A stretch of DNA of 5,197 nt from Synergistaceae bacterium (GTDB lineage: Bacteria; Synergistota; Synergistia; Synergistales; Aminobacteriaceae), in contig JAFRSL010000196.1 in the NCBI GenBank assembly GCA_017427625.1, positions 1 through 5,197 of the forward strand, given 5' to 3'. A program made the translations under genes and the position numbers. A model generated the notes under the pieces. The model saw only the letters and a list, made by a program, of their open reading frames with translations, was not told the DNA's origin and did not search any database. This document shows, piece by piece, positions 1 through 5,197 of the stretch; position 1 is the stretch's first letter, and each line of letters begins with the position of its first letter.

Positions 1-623
1 TCATGTCGGATCGTGATGGACTCAAGGCCGTTTGAGAATATGATTTCGTGAGTGCCGACCTCTGAGCCGTATCGCAATGAGTGTATGCCGATTTCATTCT
101 CTGGACGCTTGCCGTTTTCGTGGCGGCCGATGTTGAAGGTTGAGCCTTCTCTTGCTGACTGTACGCGCTTTGCGAGCATCAATGCCGTGCCGCTTGGAAC
201 GTCGAGCTTCTGGTTGTGGTGAGCCTCAATCATCTCGATGTCGCATTCCCCGAAGAGTCTGGCAACCCTCTCCGCAATGTCGGCAACCAGCGCAACCCCC
301 ACCGACATGTTGGGCGATATGAATATGGGGATACTCTTTGAGGCTTCACGGATTATTGCGGTTTCGTCGTCGGTCTGACCTGTCGAGGCAATTAGGACGG
401 GGAGATTACGTTTGACACAGTACGATGTTACGGCCTTAGTCGCGGCGTGATTGCTGAAGTCGATAACGCAGTCGGCATTTCCCGTGAAGTCATCGAGTGC
501 GTGATATTTCCCGTCAGCAGTCTCAAAAGCAACGTCAACAAGCGCAGCGATGTTCTCACTTCCGGCCATGTCCGCGAGCATATGACCCATCTTCCCGCCC
601 GCACCGTTTATGATTATCTTCAT
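1..623 (-). CDS. dapB: 4-hydroxy-tetrahydrodipicolinate reductase DapB (C-terminus beyond window edge)
   Basis: DapB reduces 4-hydroxy-tetrahydrodipicolinate to tetrahydrodipicolinate with NAD(P)H in the cytoplasm. It follows DapA in the diaminopimelate/lysine pathway. I read 207 residues from the ATG at 623-621; the frame is open at the left edge. The N-terminal Rossmann fold carries the dinucleotide-binding motif NGAGGKMG (residues 6-13), followed by D30 at the usual cofactor-selecting position. The STG motif lies at 80-82. The family signature EAHHNQKLDVPSGTA is at 133-147, with the catalytic His pair 135-136, Lys139, and the substrate-binding SGT (144-146). The conserved LRYGSEVGTHEIIF segment is at 183-196. 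The visible end (ITIRH) matches the family segment before the last helix, so about 40-50 residues are missing compared with the usual 245-270. The start lies 2 nt after the dapA stop, so translation is probably coupled. The nearest Shine-Dalgarno candidates are AGGGG (639-635, 11 nt away) and AAGGAA (646-641). Identity is very secure. Confidence 0.96.
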   Translation of the reverse strand, partial: MKIIINGAGGKMGHMLADMAGSENIAALVDVAFETADGKYHALDDFTGNADCVIDFSNHAATKAVTSYCVKRNLPVLIASTGQTDDETAIIREASKSIPIFISPNMSVGVALVADIAERVARLFGECDIEMIEAHHNQKLDVPSGTALMLAKRVQSAREGSTFNIGRHENGKRPENEIGIHSLRYGSEVGTHEIIFSNGLESITIRH

Positions 624-625
624 GG

Positions 626-1513
626 CTAGATTAACCCCTGTTCCTTCATGAGCGCAAAGAGCTTCTCACGGTGTGCGTCCTCCATTGGCACTAACGGAAG
701 ACGGAGGTAGTTCTCGCAGAATCCCATCGCTGACATTGCGGCCTTAACGGGGATCGGGTTAGTCTCGCAGAATAGCGCGTTGATTAGCGGCAAGTATCTG
801 CACTGTAACTCAGCAGCCCCCTTAACGTCGCCCGCAAAGAATTTCTCGCAAATCTCCATCGTCTGCTTTGGCGCTGGGTTCGACAACACCGAGATTACTC
901 CAAGCCCTCCCATTGAGAGAATGGGGACAATCTGGTCATCGTTGCCGGAATAAATGTCCATTCTGTTGCCGATTAACTGCGCCGTGTGGACTATCTTGCT
1001 GATGTTAGAATTTGCTTCCTTGATGCCCTGAATCATTGGGTGGTATGACAATTTTTCGTAGGTCTCAGGCTCAATGTTGATTCCTGTTCGTGATGGGACG
1101 TTGTAGAGGATTATGGGCTTCGTTGAGGCGTTGGCGATGGTCTCATACATTTTCACGAGGCCGCCCTGTGTCGTCTTGTTGTAGTATGGCGTAACGCAGA
1201 GCATAGCGTCAGCACCTACATCGCAGCAATACTTCGTGAGCTGTACGGCATATCGCGTGTCATTCGAGCCTGTTGCGGCAATTACGACACATCGTCCTGC
1301 AATTCTTTCGACCGCGAACTTAACGACTGCCTTGTGTTCCGCGTCATCGAGGGTTGAACCTTCGCCCGTTGTTCCGGCGATTACGAGAGCGTTGATGCCC
1401 TGCTCACACTGCCAGTCAATAACTTTTCCGAAAGCGTCATAATCGACACCCTTCTCGTTCATCGGGGTAATTAGGGCTGTAGCTACTCCCTTGAAAATCG
1501 GCTTGTCTGTCAT
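626..1513 (-). CDS. dapA: 4-hydroxy-tetrahydrodipicolinate synthase DapA
   Basis: DapA condenses pyruvate with L-aspartate-4-semialdehyde through a Schiff-base lysine. This is the first committed step to diaminopimelate and lysine, and it occurs in the cytoplasm. The 295-residue protein has the normal family length and the full (beta/alpha)8 aldolase pattern. Visible active-site elements are the GTTGEGSTL loop (47-55, with the paired Thr48/Thr49), VTPYYNK (107-113, with the tyrosine that reaches across the dimer), ILYNVPSRTG (135-144, with catalytic Tyr137 and carboxylate-binding Arg142), and GIKEANSN (163-170, with Schiff-base Lys165). NPIPVK follows at 252-257. Residue roles are assigned by correspondence with the E. 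coli enzyme. The ATG at 1513-1511 is preceded by GGAGAGA (1527-1521) at 7 nt spacing, which fixes the start. It appears to be the first gene of the operon, followed by dapB after 2 nt. A hairpin-plus-T-run lies 35-70 nt upstream, so attenuation-type control is possible. Allosteric lysine inhibition cannot be judged by eye. Confidence 0.97.
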   Translation of the reverse strand: MTDKPIFKGVATALITPMNEKGVDYDAFGKVIDWQCEQGINALVIAGTTGEGSTLDDAEHKAVVKFAVERIAGRCVVIAATGSNDTRYAVQLTKYCCDVGADAMLCVTPYYNKTTQGGLVKMYETIANASTKPIILYNVPSRTGINIEPETYEKLSYHPMIQGIKEANSNISKIVHTAQLIGNRMDIYSGNDDQIVPILSMGGLGVISVLSNPAPKQTMEICEKFFAGDVKGAAELQCRYLPLINALFCETNPIPVKAAMSAMGFCENYLRLPLVPMEDAHREKLFALMKEQGLI

Positions 1514-1520
1514 AAGAAAA

Positions 1521-1527
1521 TCTCTCC
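1521..1527 (-). promoter_or_regulatory. dapA ribosome binding site
   Basis: On the minus strand the sequence reads GGAGAGA, a good Shine-Dalgarno match, 7 nt before the ATG at 1513-1511. It supports that start codon. It lies downstream of the hairpin at 1548-1583, so a transcript stopped at that hairpin would lack both this site and dapA. Confidence 0.85.
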
Positions 1528-1547
1528 GTTCATGAATTTATGTACAC

Positions 1548-1583
1548 AAAAAAGACCGCCCACCTTGTGAATGAGCGGCCCTT
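1548..1583 (-). terminator. Intrinsic terminator / candidate attenuator upstream of dapA
   Basis: Read on the minus strand, AAGGGCCGCTCA (1583-1572) pairs over 12 bp (with three G-U pairs) with TGGGCGGTCTTT (1562-1551). The loop is 9 nt (1571-1563) and a run of six T ends at 1548. This is a standard Rho-independent terminator shape. No gene on the minus strand ends just upstream; the next recognisable gene there is dapA itself, 35 nt downstream of the T run. It is therefore either a leader attenuator for dapAB or the end of a short untranslated RNA. On the plus strand there is no T run, so it should not act in that direction. Confidence 0.72.
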
Positions 1584-1620
1584 GTTGTATGCTGATATAA
1601 TTCTCCGTCACTCACTAAGG
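1563..1620 (-). promoter_or_regulatory. Candidate alternative (antiterminator-like) pairing in the dapA leader
   Basis: On the minus strand, CCTTAGTGAGTGA (1620-1608) can pair with TCATTCACAAGG (1574-1563), giving 12 pairs with one bulged A and one G-U pair. The downstream partner covers the whole 9-nt loop and the innermost 3 bp of the terminator hairpin. Forming this helix would therefore compete with, or lock onto, the terminator. This resembles an attenuation switch, but no known riboswitch or T-box consensus is visible and the pairing is found by eye. The same bases could instead be a DNA inverted repeat bound by a regulator. Confidence 0.4.
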
Positions 1621-1623
1621 CAA
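1594..1623 (-). promoter_or_regulatory. Weak candidate sigma70-type promoter for dapAB
   Basis: On the minus strand TTGCCT (1623-1618) is followed after 18 nt by TATATC (1599-1594). Each hexamer matches consensus at about 4 of 6 positions. Transcription would begin near 1587, only a few bases before the terminator hairpin, and would exclude the upstream arm of the candidate antiterminator (1608-1620). So this promoter and the attenuation model do not fit together well. A promoter further upstream in the AT-rich stretch 1630-1760 is equally possible; I saw no better match there. Confidence 0.28.
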
Positions 1624-1729
1624 AACGACAAAATTACGCTTTATCTTGAGCAATGACGCACGAAAAGGAACAAAGTTAAACATCATTGAAATTTTTGCTG
1701 ACATAGATTTATGCTCCCTTCCGCAAATT

Positions 1730-1757
1730 TTGAAATTATCGCGTGAAATTTTATAAC
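1730..1757 (+). promoter_or_regulatory. Distal sigma70-like promoter for the repeat-protein gene
   Basis: TTGAAA (1730-1735) and TATAAC (1752-1757) are separated by 16 bp; each matches consensus at 5 of 6 positions. Transcription from here would give a leader of about 110 nt before the ATG at 1873. The CGTGAAA direct repeats overlap the spacer and the end of the -10 box, which would suit a repressor or activator site, though that is inference. Confidence 0.5.
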
Positions 1758-1803
1758 GTGAAAATATATTCTGTCAACTTTGCGGCCATTATTGCAGGTT
1801 AAT

Positions 1804-1832
1804 TTGACTTTCCAAACTTTACGTGTTTTAAT
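1804..1832 (+). promoter_or_regulatory. Proximal sigma70-like promoter for the repeat-protein gene
   Basis: TTGACT (1804-1809) and TTTAAT (1827-1832) lie 17 bp apart, the ideal spacing, and each matches consensus at 5 of 6 positions. Transcription would start near 1839, giving a short leader of about 33 nt with the ribosome binding site at 1857-1862. This is the better of the two plus-strand promoter candidates. Confidence 0.6.
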
Positions 1833-1856
1833 TACCCAACAAATAATCTTGATCAC

Positions 1857-1862
1857 AAGGAG
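1857..1862 (+). promoter_or_regulatory. Ribosome binding site of the repeat-protein gene
   Basis: AAGGAG is a near-perfect Shine-Dalgarno sequence 10 nt before the ATG at 1873. Two other ATGs lie between it and that start: 1863 (followed directly by TAA) and 1868 (ATG CCA TGA). Both close at once, so only the ATG at 1873, which begins a clear signal peptide, opens the long frame. Confidence 0.85.
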
Positions 1863-1872
1863 ATGTAATGCC

Positions 1873-4800
1873 ATGAAAAGGGCAGGTAAGTTATTGTTTG
1901 TGCTGGCTCTGATGCTGATTACAGGCGTTGGGGCAGGCCATGCGGCTAACTACGTGTATGTTACGACAAACATGACGTGGGCAGAGTTTTACGCAGGCGA
2001 ACTTGGGGCTTCGGCTTCGGATTTGGCGGTGAGCTACGATGCTGTATCAACGGCAACTCAGCGTTTCATCGGGAGATTCGAGGGCTTCACGTCGGAGGTC
2101 TCAGGGGACGGAACAGTGTTTGACGGCGTGAAGAATGTTCAGGTGCGAATGACGGGGGACGTTTACGGCGCACTTTCCGACAAATCGCGTTTCTCCAACC
2201 CAATCAACGGGACGTTCAGCGAGTACAAGGAGATGGACACTTCGGGAGCTTTCGGGGTAATGTCAACTGAAACAGTCGATGCAAACGCAAAACTCCCAGA
2301 CCTTGCACTGTCAATAACTGGCGGGAAATCGCAGGGACACGGAAACTACCGCATCACCATCAGCGGGCTGAACTACGCGAGCCTCGATGTTGATCTGGGC
2401 ACGAGCAATGACAGATTCTTGGGTGCAAAACTTGAGACGACCGACGGAACTGTCTACGGTCTCAAGCCGTTGCACAACCTCTGGATTAGGGGCAACATGG
2501 CCGAGCAGATTGGCTTCAGCGTTGAGGATTTTGTTGAGCGCAACGGGACTCATCTCTCGTATGCACATACAGCCGACCTTCCCGGAAAGACGATCAGTAA
2601 GGTAACCTACATGCTCAAGAATCAGCCCGACATCGTTATAACCTGCGACCTTCCCGTGAAACTCTGGACGAGCGCAGCAATAGCCCCAACAGGAAGCGTG
2701 AAGTCTAGCACTAATGTTGCAGTCCCATTGACGTTCAGCAACATTCCAGAAGGTGCAGCTTACAGCCTCGCCTCAGTCGCAAAAGTTGAGGGAAGGACAT
2801 CAACTCCTCTCACTGCGGGAACGGACTACACGTATTCGGACAGCACGCTCACATTCACGAATGCTGAGGCAGGAAGCTACACTGCAACATTCACGGATGA
2901 GTCATATGTCGACATAGTAGCAAGCATCACAGTAACCGACTACTACGCAACAACAAATATGACTTGGGCCGAGTTCTATGCCGGCGAGATTGGAGCTTCA
3001 TCTTCGGCACTTGCTGTGAGCTATGACGCGGTTTCAACAGCAACAACACGATTCGCTACAAGGTTCGAGGGCTTCACGTCGGAAACTTCGGACAGCGGGA
3101 CAACGTTCACGGGCGTTAAGGGCGTTCAGGTTCGAATGGCTGGGGACGTCTATAACAGTCTCAGCGATAAGAGCCGATACACGTTCAGCAATGACTCTTT
3201 CAGCGAGTACAAAGCTGCTGATGCTTCGGGGAATTTCGGGGCAATGTCAACCGAAACAGTCGATGCCAACGCAAAACTCCCAGACCTCGCACTGTCAATA
3301 ACTGGCGGAAAATCGCAGGGTCATGGCAACTACCGAATCACCATCAGCGGGCTGAACTACGCGAGCCTCGATGTCGATTTGGGCACGAGCAACGACAGAT
3401 TCTTGGGCGCAAAACTTGAGACGACCGACGGAACTGTGTATGGTCTCAAGCCTTTGCACAACCTCTGGATTCGCGGGAACATGGCCGAGCAGATTGGCTT
3501 CAGCGTTGAGGATTTTGTTGAGCGCAATGGGACTCACCTTTCGTATGCTCACACAGCCGACCTTCCGGGAAAGACGATCAGCAAGGTAACCTACATGCTC
3601 AAGAACCAGCCCGACATCGTAATATCTTGCGACCTCCCCGTGAAACTCTGGTCTGACGGCGCAATAACAGTGTCAGGAGATGTGAAGCCCGGTACAGATG
3701 CAATAGTTTATTTCACCTCAAGCGACATTCCCGCAGGATCATCGTACAACCTCGCATCAGTCGCAAAAGTCGAAGGCAGAACGTCTACCCCTCTCACTTT
3801 CGGGATGGACTATCTTGCTTCCGATGGTGCGCTGATATTCCGGAAACTTGAGCCAGGTTCATACACAGCCACATTTACGGATGATAATTACGTTGACATC
3901 ACCGCGAGCTTTTCAGCCTACGCATTCGCAACAACCAATATGACGTGGGCGGAGTTCTATGCGGGTGAGCTTGGGAAAACTTCGGCTGACCTCATAGCTG
4001 ATGGGCTTGACGCAGTTAGTTCACCCACAGCAAGAATCGCTGGAAGAATGTCTCAGCTCACAAGTGTCTCGAATGACATCGGCGGAAGGAACATCACGGG
4101 TGTCAAGGCGGTTCAGGTTCGTTTTGACGGCACAGCATACGCGGCACTCAGCAATGACTCACGCTTCACGTTCACTGATGAGGCATTCGCGCAGTACAAG
4201 CCAGTGAACTCTGACGGCTCATTCGGCGCAATGGTCAGCGAGACTCAGACGATGGCAAGTGCTGACGTAACACTCTCAAGCGGTGCAAGTGCAACATGGG
4301 GAAGCTACGTCCTCAGCATCACGGGACTTGAAGGCCTTGTACTTTCCAGCGGTGATGAGAATTACTATCTCGGCGCAGTTCTTGAGACTTCAGACGGTGC
4401 GAAGTACGGTCTCAGGCATAACACAAACCTCTGGTTCAACGCAGGAACAGTGGCACTCACGGTGAACGACAAGTACGTTGAGCCTCACGGGGTAACGAGG
4501 GGTTACGCCTACACTAAGGGGCTTGAGGGCGCGACAATCACGAAGATAACGTTCCTCGTCAAGAATCAGCCCAGCGCGGCCGTGAATTGCTCGATCTACC
4601 TCAAGAAGATGACGGACGCAGCAGTCTCAACAGTCTCCACTGACATCAAGGCAGGCGTAAACGTTCCCATATCGTTCACGTTCGGGAATCTTCCTGAAGG
4701 TGTTGGATACTCACTGAAGGCTCTCTATTCAGGTACAGGACGCGGGCGCACTCCAATCACCGATTACACCTACGCGAACAACACGCTGACAGTCAACGGC

Positions 4801-5197
4801 ACACTCCCTGCAGGACGCTATCAGGCCGTGTTCGGGACTGACGATTACGCTGATATAGCTGTAGTGTTCGAGGTTGAAGATGTCTATCACTACGCTTCAA
4901 CGAACATGACATGGGCGGAGTTCTATGCTGGTGAGATTGGTGAGTCATCGGCGGATTTGTACGCTGCCGGGCTTGACGCAATATCATCGCCGACAGCGAG
5001 AGTCGCAAACAGATTCACGCAGTTAACGAGCGAGTCCAACGACATCGGCGGAAGAAACATCACAGGAGTCAAGGCCGTGCAGGTGAGAATGACGGGCGAT
5101 GTCTATAACGTTCTCAGCAATGACTCGCGCTACACGTTCAGCGATGACATTTTCACCGAGTACAAAGTCGTTAGTGCTGACGGCTCATTCGGGGCGA
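1873..5197 (+). CDS. Large secreted protein with tandem Tp47-like repeats (3' end beyond window)
   Basis: The frame is open from ATG 1873 to the right edge: 1108 codons with no stop. It begins with a Sec signal peptide: positive start MKRAGK, hydrophobic core LLFVLALMLITGVGAG (7-22), and likely cleavage after Ala24 (GHA|A). There is no lipobox cysteine, so the product is exported but not a lipoprotein. The rest is tandem repeats starting at T31, T360, T687 and S1009, each opening with (T/S)TNMTWAEFYAGE. Each repeat has an N module of ~100 residues (ending near FxEYK), a middle module of ~135 (in repeat 1: GNYRITISG 157-165, GAKLETTDGTVYGLK 184-198, LKNQP 248-252), and a ~90-residue beta-rich closing module with GSYTATF-like text. 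From memory, this pattern resembles the T. pallidum Tp47 'penicillin-binding' lipoprotein, and databases use 'Tp47 domain C' for similar proteins. No KTG motif is visible, so enzyme activity is doubtful. A surface, adhesive or ligand-binding role is inference. Total length and anchoring are unknown. Confidence 0.85.
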   Translation, partial: MKRAGKLLFVLALMLITGVGAGHAANYVYVTTNMTWAEFYAGELGASASDLAVSYDAVSTATQRFIGRFEGFTSEVSGDGTVFDGVKNVQVRMTGDVYGALSDKSRFSNPINGTFSEYKEMDTSGAFGVMSTETVDANAKLPDLALSITGGKSQGHGNYRITISGLNYASLDVDLGTSNDRFLGAKLETTDGTVYGLKPLHNLWIRGNMAEQIGFSVEDFVERNGTHLSYAHTADLPGKTISKVTYMLKNQPDIVITCDLPVKLWTSAAIAPTGSVKSSTNVAVPLTFSNIPEGAAYSLASVAKVEGRTSTPLTAGTDYTYSDSTLTFTNAEAGSYTATFTDESYVDIVASITVTDYYATTNMTWAEFYAGEIGASSSALAVSYDAVSTATTRFATRFEGFTSETSDSGTTFTGVKGVQVRMAGDVYNSLSDKSRYTFSNDSFSEYKAADASGNFGAMSTETVDANAKLPDLALSITGGKSQGHGNYRITISGLNYASLDVDLGTSNDRFLGAKLETTDGTVYGLKPLHNLWIRGNMAEQIGFSVEDFVERNGTHLSYAHTADLPGKTISKVTYMLKNQPDIVISCDLPVKLWSDGAITVSGDVKPGTDAIVYFTSSDIPAGSSYNLASVAKVEGRTSTPLTFGMDYLASDGALIFRKLEPGSYTATFTDDNYVDITASFSAYAFATTNMTWAEFYAGELGKTSADLIADGLDAVSSPTARIAGRMSQLTSVSNDIGGRNITGVKAVQVRFDGTAYAALSNDSRFTFTDEAFAQYKPVNSDGSFGAMVSETQTMASADVTLSSGASATWGSYVLSITGLEGLVLSSGDENYYLGAVLETSDGAKYGLRHNTNLWFNAGTVALTVNDKYVEPHGVTRGYAYTKGLEGATITKITFLVKNQPSAAVNCSIYLKKMTDAAVSTVSTDIKAGVNVPISFTFGNLPEGVGYSLKALYSGTGRGRTPITDYTYANNTLTVNGTLPAGRYQAVFGTDDYADIAVVFEVEDVYHYASTNMTWAEFYAGEIGESSADLYAAGLDAISSPTARVANRFTQLTSESNDIGGRNITGVKAVQVRMTGDVYNVLSNDSRYTFSDDIFTEYKVVSADGSFGA
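1963..2949 (+). repeat. Protein-coding tandem repeat unit 1 (329 residues)
   Basis: Unit 1 covers residues 31-359, from the opening motif TTNMTWAEFYAGELG to just before the same motif in unit 2. The N module has YDAVSTAT and VQVRMTGDVY. The middle module (residues 130-265) is almost identical to that of unit 2. The closing module has LASVAKVEGRTSTPLT and GSYTATFTDESYVDI, shared with unit 2 but less perfectly. It contains a single cysteine, Cys258. Confidence 0.93.
2950..3930 (+). repeat. Protein-coding tandem repeat unit 2 (327 residues)
   Basis: Unit 2 covers residues 360-686. It is the closest relative of unit 1. The middle module, residues 458-593 (3244-3651), lies exactly 984 nt after its counterpart and differs in one residue only (Thr257 versus Ser585). 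The N and closing modules differ from unit 1 at many more residues. The single cysteine is Cys586. Confidence 0.93.
3931..4896 (+). repeat. Protein-coding tandem repeat unit 3 (322 residues, divergent middle)
   Basis: Unit 3 covers residues 687-1008. Its opening motif is intact, but its N module carries GLDAVSSPTAR and SNDIGGRNITGVKAVQVR, features shared with unit 4 and not with units 1-2. The middle module keeps only the framework (GSYVLSITGL, GAVLETSDGAKYGL, NLW, VKNQP) and has lost the long identity seen between units 1 and 2. The closing module ends with AGRYQAVFGTDDYADIAV. The one cysteine, Cys906, is in the equivalent strand. Confidence 0.92.
4897..5197 (+). repeat. Protein-coding tandem repeat unit 4 (first ~100 residues, cut by window edge)
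   Basis: Unit 4 starts at Ser1009 with STNMTWAEFYAGEIG and is read to residue 1108, ending in SADGSFGA. That is the junction between the N and middle modules. The text GLDAISSPTAR and SNDIGGRNITGVKAVQVR matches unit 3 closely, while MTGDVYN and SRYTFS recall units 1 and 2. The rest lies beyond the window, so further repeats may follow. Confidence 0.9.

Larger units (their letters stand above)
1514..1872. other. AT-rich divergent intergenic region between dapA and the repeat-protein gene
   Basis: This 359-bp gap separates two divergent transcription units and is clearly richer in A+T than the genes beside it. Reading outward from dapA it holds the dapA ribosome site, the terminator-like hairpin and its possible pairing partner. 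From about 1730 it holds the tandem promoters and leader of the plus-strand gene. A near-direct repeat CGTGAAAWT occurs at 1742-1750 and 1757-1765 (15 bp apart), overlapping the distal plus-strand promoter; it could be a regulator site. Between about 1625 and 1728 I see nothing recognisable. No tRNA, lysine riboswitch core or convincing small gene is apparent. Confidence 0.7.

Noticed and set aside
1514..1872. Lysine riboswitch or T-box leader upstream of dapA
   Set aside because: I looked for the conserved lysine-riboswitch core and the T-box sequence (AGGGTGG...ACCGCG). The AAGGTGGGCGG near the hairpin is only superficially T-box-like and is accounted for by the terminator's loop and 3' arm.
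1683..1874. A 63-residue minus-strand open frame in the intergenic region
   Set aside because: It covers both plus-strand promoters and the ribosome site, is low in complexity and AT-driven, and its start overlaps the start of the divergent gene. No family resemblance.
2311..3552. Minus-strand open frames at 2311-2568 and 3295-3552 encoding similar 85-residue products
   Set aside because: They are antisense shadows of the nearly identical middle modules of repeats 1 and 2, exactly 984 nt apart. They have no independent start signals and lie inside a well-supported gene.
2387..3589. Plus-strand open frames at 2387-2605 and 3371-3589 with similar 72-residue products
   Set aside because: They are out-of-frame shadows of the same repeated block, again 984 nt apart, with Arg/Ser-rich text typical of a wrong frame.
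2260..3651. Mobile element or assembly duplication as the cause of the 984-nt repeat
   Set aside because: The copies differ at about 27 silent sites and lie in frame in a domain-repeat gene. There are no terminal inverted repeats, so an assembly artefact or insertion sequence is unlikely.
1873..5197. S-layer (SLH) or LPxTG-anchored protein
   Set aside because: No SLH motif or sorting signal is visible. An anchor could still lie beyond the right edge, so this is not excluded for the whole protein.

Overview
The window looks like a mid-GC bacterial chromosome segment, probably from an anaerobic member of the Bacillota (Clostridia) or Synergistota. This guess rests on the strong AAGGAG-type ribosome binding site, the sequence style of DapA, and a large secreted protein with Tp47-like repeats. 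The phylum call is low confidence because there is no rRNA or other marker gene.

Layout. The left third (1-1513, minus strand) is a lysine/diaminopimelate operon: complete dapA (626-1513), then dapB (start codon at 623, running off the left edge), with only 2 nt between them. Positions 1514-1872 are an AT-rich divergent intergenic region. On the minus strand it holds a 12-bp GC-rich hairpin followed by a T run, just before dapA. An upstream segment can pair with the hairpin's loop, so this is a candidate attenuator. On the plus strand it holds two tandem sigma70-like promoters and a ribosome binding site for the next gene. The right two thirds (1873-5197, plus strand) are one uninterrupted reading frame of at least 1108 codons, still open at the right edge. 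It encodes a secreted protein made of tandem ~322-329-residue repeats.

How the parts work. DapA condenses aspartate semialdehyde with pyruvate, and DapB reduces the product, feeding meso-diaminopimelate (cell-wall crosslinks) and lysine synthesis. The divergent gene has a Sec-type signal peptide without a lipobox. It then has three full repeats and the start of a fourth, each opening with the motif TNMTWAEFYAGE. From memory, the repeat resembles the Treponema pallidum 47-kDa lipoprotein Tp47 (opening motif, a 'DGxxYGL'-like segment, and a 'GxYxxxF' closing segment). It is best described as a secreted or surface protein with Tp47-like repeats and unknown function. The most unusual feature is the evolution of the repeats. 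A 136-codon central block is the same in repeats 1 and 2 except for one Thr/Ser change, yet about 27 codons differ silently. The same block is strongly diverged in repeat 3, while the N-terminal module of repeat 3 matches repeat 4.
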